A stretch of 64,000 nucleotides of DNA from Escallonia rubra (Eukaryota > Streptophyta > Magnoliopsida > Escalloniales > Escalloniaceae): assembly GCA_033065855.1 (NCBI GenBank), contig JAVXUO010002216.1:124001-188000 (forward strand), read 5' to 3'. The position numbers and the translations under genes were made by a program. The number at the start of each line of letters is the position of its first letter. Position 1 is the first letter of the stretch. Shown one piece after another: positions 58,790 to 64,000 of the stretch. Under the pieces are notes generated by a model. That model made no database searches, was not told where the DNA came from, and saw nothing but the letters and a program-made list of their open reading frames with translations.

Positions 58790-61700
58790 ATGGGATCTGG
58801 GAATGGGTTTTACTCAGCGGAGGAGTTCAATTTGGATGCCAAGTGGTTGCTTGATCCGAAGCTTCTGTTTGTTGGGCCAAAGATCGGAGAGGGTGCACAC
58901 GCCAAAGTGTACGAGGGCAAGTAAGTCGACTAAATTTACGTAGTTTCTTTGGTTTCCTGCTTGACTTCTCATGCCAAGAAGAAAGATGATAATTTGAAGT
59001 GATGCAGTTTCAATGGTATACATTATTTTGCCTAATTGTGTACTCATTTTTTTATGTACAGTGTCGTTTATCTCATAGTAAATTTTTGAGTGGCTTCGGG
59101 GCTTTGAGCGTGTGTATTGGTTTCTTTTGGTAATAGTGCATGATTAGACTAGTCATTCAGCTGACATTAGTGCCTCTTGGAACTTCAGATAGTTACTCCG
59201 TATTTCTTAAGGAATGCAGGGATTGGGCGGAAAGGAAGGTGTAATAAAGTGCACAATAAGATTACAACTTCCTTTTAGCTGTACAAGGATTAAATGTCAT
59301 CTTAATATGAAAAATAATACTGTATAAAATGCTTAATTTTCAGTAGCATTTGAATTCAACTTTCAAGTGGAAGTGGATTATGTTTTGTGGTTCGTTGCAT
59401 TAGAGCATTGGTGATATGGTGTTATTTTTCCTCATATATAGCAGTTAATCTCATTTTTTTGTTGGTTGGATATTTTCAGATATAAAAACCAAAATGTTGC
59501 TATAAAAGTAGTCGATAAAGGGGATACTCCGGAGGAGATTGCCAAGAGGGAAGGCCGTTTTGCACGAGAGGTTGAGATGCTATCTAGGGTTCAGCACAGG
59601 AATTTAGTGAAGGTTTCATCTTTGACAAAGCAAACATTTTCCTCTTGTTGCCGCATAAAGTGAACTTAGACTTGCTTGGGCTTGAAGTTTGACAATGAGA
59701 AACTTGAATCTCGTTTGGCAGTTTATCGGAGCTTGCAATAAACCTGTCATGGTAATCGTGACCGAGCTTCTTCTTGGTGGGACGTTGCGGAAGTACTTGT
59801 TGAGCATGCGGCCAAGGTGCTTGGATATGGGTGTTGCGATAGGATTTGCCCTTGACATAGCTCGTGCAATGGAGTGCTTACATTCTCATGGAATTATACA
59901 CCGTGACCTGAAACCTGGTACAGTTTTATTTTTACCTGTGTATCAAGTTGATCAGATTGAGCAAGTATTCCTGTTGATATGATTGTGAGCTGGAATCTGT
60001 TGAATTCATTTTTGCTATTTATTTTACGTTAGAATTTTGTTTACCCACTGTGAATTGTGCTACATGTATTTTGTTGTAATAGCTCCTCGACATAAATCTG
60101 AAGCCAAACCACAACGTTTAAGAAATCAATTGCGTAACGGTTTGTATTCTTTGATATCTGCTAAACAAGTTAACTTTAAAAGTTCTCTTGTAGTTGGTAA
60201 GTGTGTTAGCCTTGCCTTCTTCTTGCACTGAGATCCAGAGAAGATTTTGTGCTCGTATTCATTGTACAATGGTGTTCTTGTTGCATGATCAATTCGAGAT
60301 GGGTATCCCCTTGATATTGTTGTCTGATTTGTTTAGCCTTCGATAATTTTCTCTCCCCGATAATATATATTCTTATTAGCTTTTAATTGTACCTTTATAG
60401 GCATATTGCTGTTAATTAGTCTGCTGGAGGTCTACGTGTTTTCTTCTTTGAAAAATTAGGAATATCTTAAAGCAGGTCTGTTCGAATTAATGGTATTTTC
60501 TCGCTTGTTTTTTTCTTTTTGTTTCTTTTGGGTGCAATGTCTTTTATGGTCTTAGGCATCTGGGAATAAGAGTGGTTTCTACTGAGGTTAGAATCAATTT
60601 AAGATATATGTCATATACAATGGAGTGCATGGACTTAAAAAGGGCACTTGCATGTTGAAAACACTCCCCAATAAGTGACAGTTATTGGACTTAAAAAGGA
60701 GTAAAGGACACTTACATGTTGATTCTACCCTGCATCCCCTAGGAAGTTTTGTTGTTGAAAAGGACACAGATTACTCATTAAAGTTTCACTCTGTAAGATT
60801 GATTAAGAAAAGTGGCTTTCCTCACTAGTATGGTTGTCAGATCTGGCTACTTATTATTTACCATTAGATCATTTAGGAAATATTTAGTAATGGGAAACCT
60901 ACCCCTTCTGTATACTAACTCTTTTCTCCAGCGTAGTGCACTGGTTCAAGCCCTAATTTGGACGAAGCTTTGATGGTAACACTGATGGTCTGGTGCAATG
61001 CCCCCCCCCCCCACAACAACATTTCTTGGCACTCACCGTTGGTGAGCTACACTTAGTCAGGAATTATGTCCCAGTAATAAATTATAACCACGGAATGAAA
61101 AGAAGGAAAGGGGTATGGAGGTTGGTAGAAATTGTAGATATAGAAAAGAGACATGGTTAAAATTGTCTTTTGTGTACCAAAGGGGTCGTTTGCATGTGCG
61201 AGCAAGCTTACTGTAGCATTACCCAATCTGATAATATAAATCTCAAAACTCTATATTTGTATCAGGAATGGTACATTGATGAATGTGTTAATTGTATCAG
61301 GAACAGTACATTGATGCATTAAACAAACGCACATCAAATGTAAGGCCTTCTTGTGTTGCCCTTGGAGAAGAAGAAGTTGTATTCAAAGGACACACTCACA
61401 AGTGTTGGCTTGAATCCCGAACACCTGTGTTCGGCCTCTCATATTGTGGACATACAATCTTTTGTTATTTAGTTGTTTTACTCCCTTCAATTATATTTTG
61501 TGGTGTCTTGCGTTTAAGAGTGTCCATCGTGTGCGCGAGCACTCAGGCAAATATGGCAAAAATTAGGTCTTGCATAAGCAAGACCGTGCTGGGTAGCGTT
61601 AGATCGGTGTTGGATATCCCTTCCTTTTTGGCTTTTCCCATGTTATTCATTCCTCATTTAACTTGTGTTTCCAGACGCCTTAACAATGGCGTTCAATAAT

Positions 61701-62982
61701 CTTTTCTTTCTATTTTCTCTGCAGAAAATTTGCTATTGACAGCAGATCGCAAAACTGTTAAACTTGCGGATTTCGGTTTGGCTAGGGAAGAGTCGTTAAC
61801 AGAGATGATGACGGCTGAAACAGGAACTTATCGTTGGATGGCACCAGAGGTAATTTCTTGAATGGTTCAGTCCACTATCTCCCCTATATCGTTGCCCCCA
61901 TTTTACAGGGGTTGGGGCTTAGTAAAATGTTACTAGGCATCTAAACTTTATGGTTGCAGCTTTACAGCACAGTCACATTGAGGCATGGAGAGAAGAAGCA
62001 TTATAATCACAAGGTGGATGCCTACAGCTTTGCTATTGTCTTGTGGGAGCTCATACATAATAAGTTGCCATTTGAAGGCATGTCAAATCTGCAGGCTGCC
62101 TATGCAGCTGCTTTCAAAGTAATTCCTTATCCCTAGTCCTTTCATTATTTAAATTTACTTATTTCTAGTGCTATACCAAGATAGTATGCTACACAGGCGG
62201 TAGATTTAGTATTTACCTGGAAGACAGGATGTTACCCGTTTTATGATGAGGTGCAGAGTTGATACATTGGACCACTATGGCGCTGATGCTTCTGCCATTA
62301 AATCTCTCCAAACCTATGGACGGAATATTATGATTACCACTATTGCCAAAGCACAAGCGGCTTTGGCAATAACAATTATGTGGAGAGAAAGTTGGTGGAA
62401 ACATATTCGTAAATTTCTAGAGACGAGTTCAATCAGGTCATTCTACCCCTGAACTGCTGAACAGCCAAGTGAGAACCATTAACATTTAGATAATGCAGCA
62501 TGGGCCCAGGTCTAGTGTTTGGAGGGTCCCATACACTGCAATATCCGTCTTTTTTTTTTTGTTCTTGTTGAATTTGACATCACTGGACGAAGTTCAACCG
62601 CATTTCATGAAAGTTTACAGAAGTTGTAGATCGGCCGTGGCTTAAGGCTGTTGCTTTCTCTTGCTTTCAGAATATGAGGCCCAGTGCTGAAAATCTTCCA
62701 GAGGATTTGGCTCTAATTGTGACTTCTTGTTGGGAGGAGGACGCTAATACTCGGCCCAACTTCAGTCAGATAATACAAATGCTTTTGCATTACCTGTCTA
62801 CAAATTCCTCTCCAGAACCTGCTATCCCAGTCCGGATTTTCACTTCCAAGAATGCTGTCCTGCCACCGGAGTCTCCAGGTACGAGCACCTTGATGGGAGT
62901 AAGGGATGACTCTGAAACCTCCATATCCCAGATGGAAAACAAGCAAAGAAGTTTCTTCTTCTGCTTCTACAAGTGCTACTGA
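58790..62982 (+). CDS. Raf-like MAPKKK-type protein kinase, C7/ATN1-like
   Basis: Six exons join in phase to 351 residues: 58790-58920, 59480-59612, 59722-59917, 61725-61849, 61960-62118 and 62671-62982. Nearly the whole protein is a kinase domain: [12 protein letters not shown] (glycine loop), VAIKVVD (Lys53), HRDLKPEN (Asp150), DFGLA (Asp169) and GTYRWMAPE. The sequence [16 protein letters not shown] at the start and the missing N-terminal regulatory region fit the short Raf-like C7 group (ATN1), whose members act in stomatal CO2/light signalling and other pathways. That role is inferred. The tail ends [11 protein letters not shown] with two Cys, which could be lipid-modified. Intron 3 is long (1.8 kb). 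All catalytic residues are present. Confidence 0.92.
59918..61724 (+). other. Intron 3 of the Raf-like kinase (1.8 kb)
   Basis: It splits the codon for Glu154 between DLKP and ENLL. It contains a run of 13 C at about 61002-61014 and a duplicated ATTGTATCAGGAA..GTACATTGATG word near 61258 and 61291. A 135-codon frame at 61292-61699 is intronic and has no domain. Confidence 0.65.
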
Positions 62983-64000
62983 TCACCCAGAGGCCTGGTC
63001 ATCTCCTCTTTAGGTATAGCTATAGTTAAACTACTGAAGCGAAGCTCAGCAACTTTAACCTCAAATTTTAGAATCATACGTAATTTTGTTCAGTCGTCAG
63101 TCGTAGTACATGTTGCTGCAGAAGTTGCACAATTGACATTCAGTTGACCTTTTGCATTTTACGGTCTATCCAACAGAAAAAGAAGAAGAGGAATTTTTTT
63201 TTACCTTTCTGACCAGTTTAAATGGCTTTTAGGATGTTGGAGTCAGGGTTGCTGTGATGTCTATTAGTTGTAGAATAAAGGTCCATCCAAAGGCCTTCAC
63301 TCCATTCAAGATGTAAGAAATGTGCATGACAATCGCATTCAGCTAATTTAAGCATTCCCGGAATTCAACTCAGTTGAGACATGACATGGAGAATGCTTCT
63401 TGTACTAGGAACAGATTGTTGTTTGGTTGTGGTATTTTGACGTCCAAAATCTACTTGGTTGTTTTAGCATTTGGCAATGTCTTTAATCACTACCGGGTGA
63501 ACCAAGTCACCATATGCTTGATGGTCAATGGTTTCACTCTTAATCCTTGCTCTGTGGCTCTTGCTTTTGCACTCTCACTTCTATGTGCGTGTTAGTTTAA
63601 AGGCTCTTTCCCAGCTCAACGCTCGACAAATAGGCGATTTAGTTCATGAATGTGCAGTTTTGCTTGATGAACAGATGGCCTATTGCATGATAGCCAATGC
63701 CAATTTTTCAATAAGGGCCAATCCGAGAACGCTTTTTGGGCTTATGGGTATGAGCTAGGAGTTCGTTCACTCATTGACTACTAGAATAGTTGCATGATGA
63801 TGAACTCGCATCCCCTACCCCAACCCACAAAACAAAATCCCGCAGCCATTGCATCGCAGCGGTTATTGCTTTCAACATATGCACAAAGAGGAGAAAGGGA
63901 GAAATCTTCGATCAAGCATCAGATCGTATGGAGACTCGCATTATATGGATTTGTGATAACTTGGAGTGAATCCTGGTTAAATGACACATTCTGAGAAGTA
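62983..64000. other. 3' flank of the Raf-like kinase to window end
   Basis: The first few hundred bases are probably 3' UTR. Short open frames at 63374-63994 lack domains and start or splice support. Nothing else is recognised. Confidence 0.4.

Noticed and set aside
61292..61699. 135-codon open frame within the Raf-like kinase gene
   Set aside because: Lies wholly in intron 3 between two exons that join perfectly, and shows no domain.

Overview
This is a nuclear segment of a flowering plant, most likely a eudicot. The evidence is intron-rich genes with GT-AG borders, plant-specific families (AGC-VIII kinase, PLS-class PPR proteins, Raf-like kinase, CHI-fold protein), long AT-rich intergenic DNA, and plant-type MITEs, a Mutator-like element and a tRNA-derived SINE. 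No species can be named from the sequence alone. No rRNA, tRNA gene, CRISPR array or prokaryotic operon was seen.

Layout. (1) 2.2-6.3 kb: a D6PK/PVPK-1-type AGC-VIII protein kinase in two exons. (2) 6.7-24 kb: a tandemly duplicated block. Its units carry a three-exon gene joining a Kelch-type exon, a short basic linker exon and a GRF-type zinc finger exon. Copies 1 and 3 are open. Copy 2 has a one-base frameshift and a large transposon insertion in intron 1. A fourth unit keeps only flanking DNA. The duplicated DNA reaches into the 3' region of the kinase gene, and several transposons are inserted (MULE-like elements, a SINE, a Stowaway-like end). (3) 24.2-24.7 kb: a PIF/Harbinger-like MITE. 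(4) 26.7-31.4 kb: a sucrase/ferredoxin-like protein in five exons. (5) 32.1-33.5 kb: a small ARM-repeat protein, minus strand. (6) 35.1-37.0 and 39.8-41.9 kb: two intronless PPR genes, minus strand, with a decayed PPR 3' end between them. (7) 44.6-47.8 kb: a glucose-6-phosphate 1-epimerase-like gene in eight exons. (8) 48.4-49.6 kb: a chalcone-isomerase-fold (FAP-like) gene, minus strand, four exons. (9) 50.5-51.6 kb: a ~65-bp tandem repeat and a decayed Kelch fragment. (10) 52.6-55.8 kb: an RRP8-type rRNA methyltransferase in nine exons, with a MITE in intron 1. (11) 58.8-63.0 kb: a Raf-like (C7/ATN1-type) kinase in six exons.

The single-copy genes look like unrelated housekeeping or signalling genes and do not form a pathway. 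The most unusual content is the Kelch-GRF cluster. Its zinc finger is joined only by splicing, because reading into intron 1 gives a stop at once in all three copies. All exon joins below were checked by hand for phase and for an open frame, but no transcript or database evidence was available.
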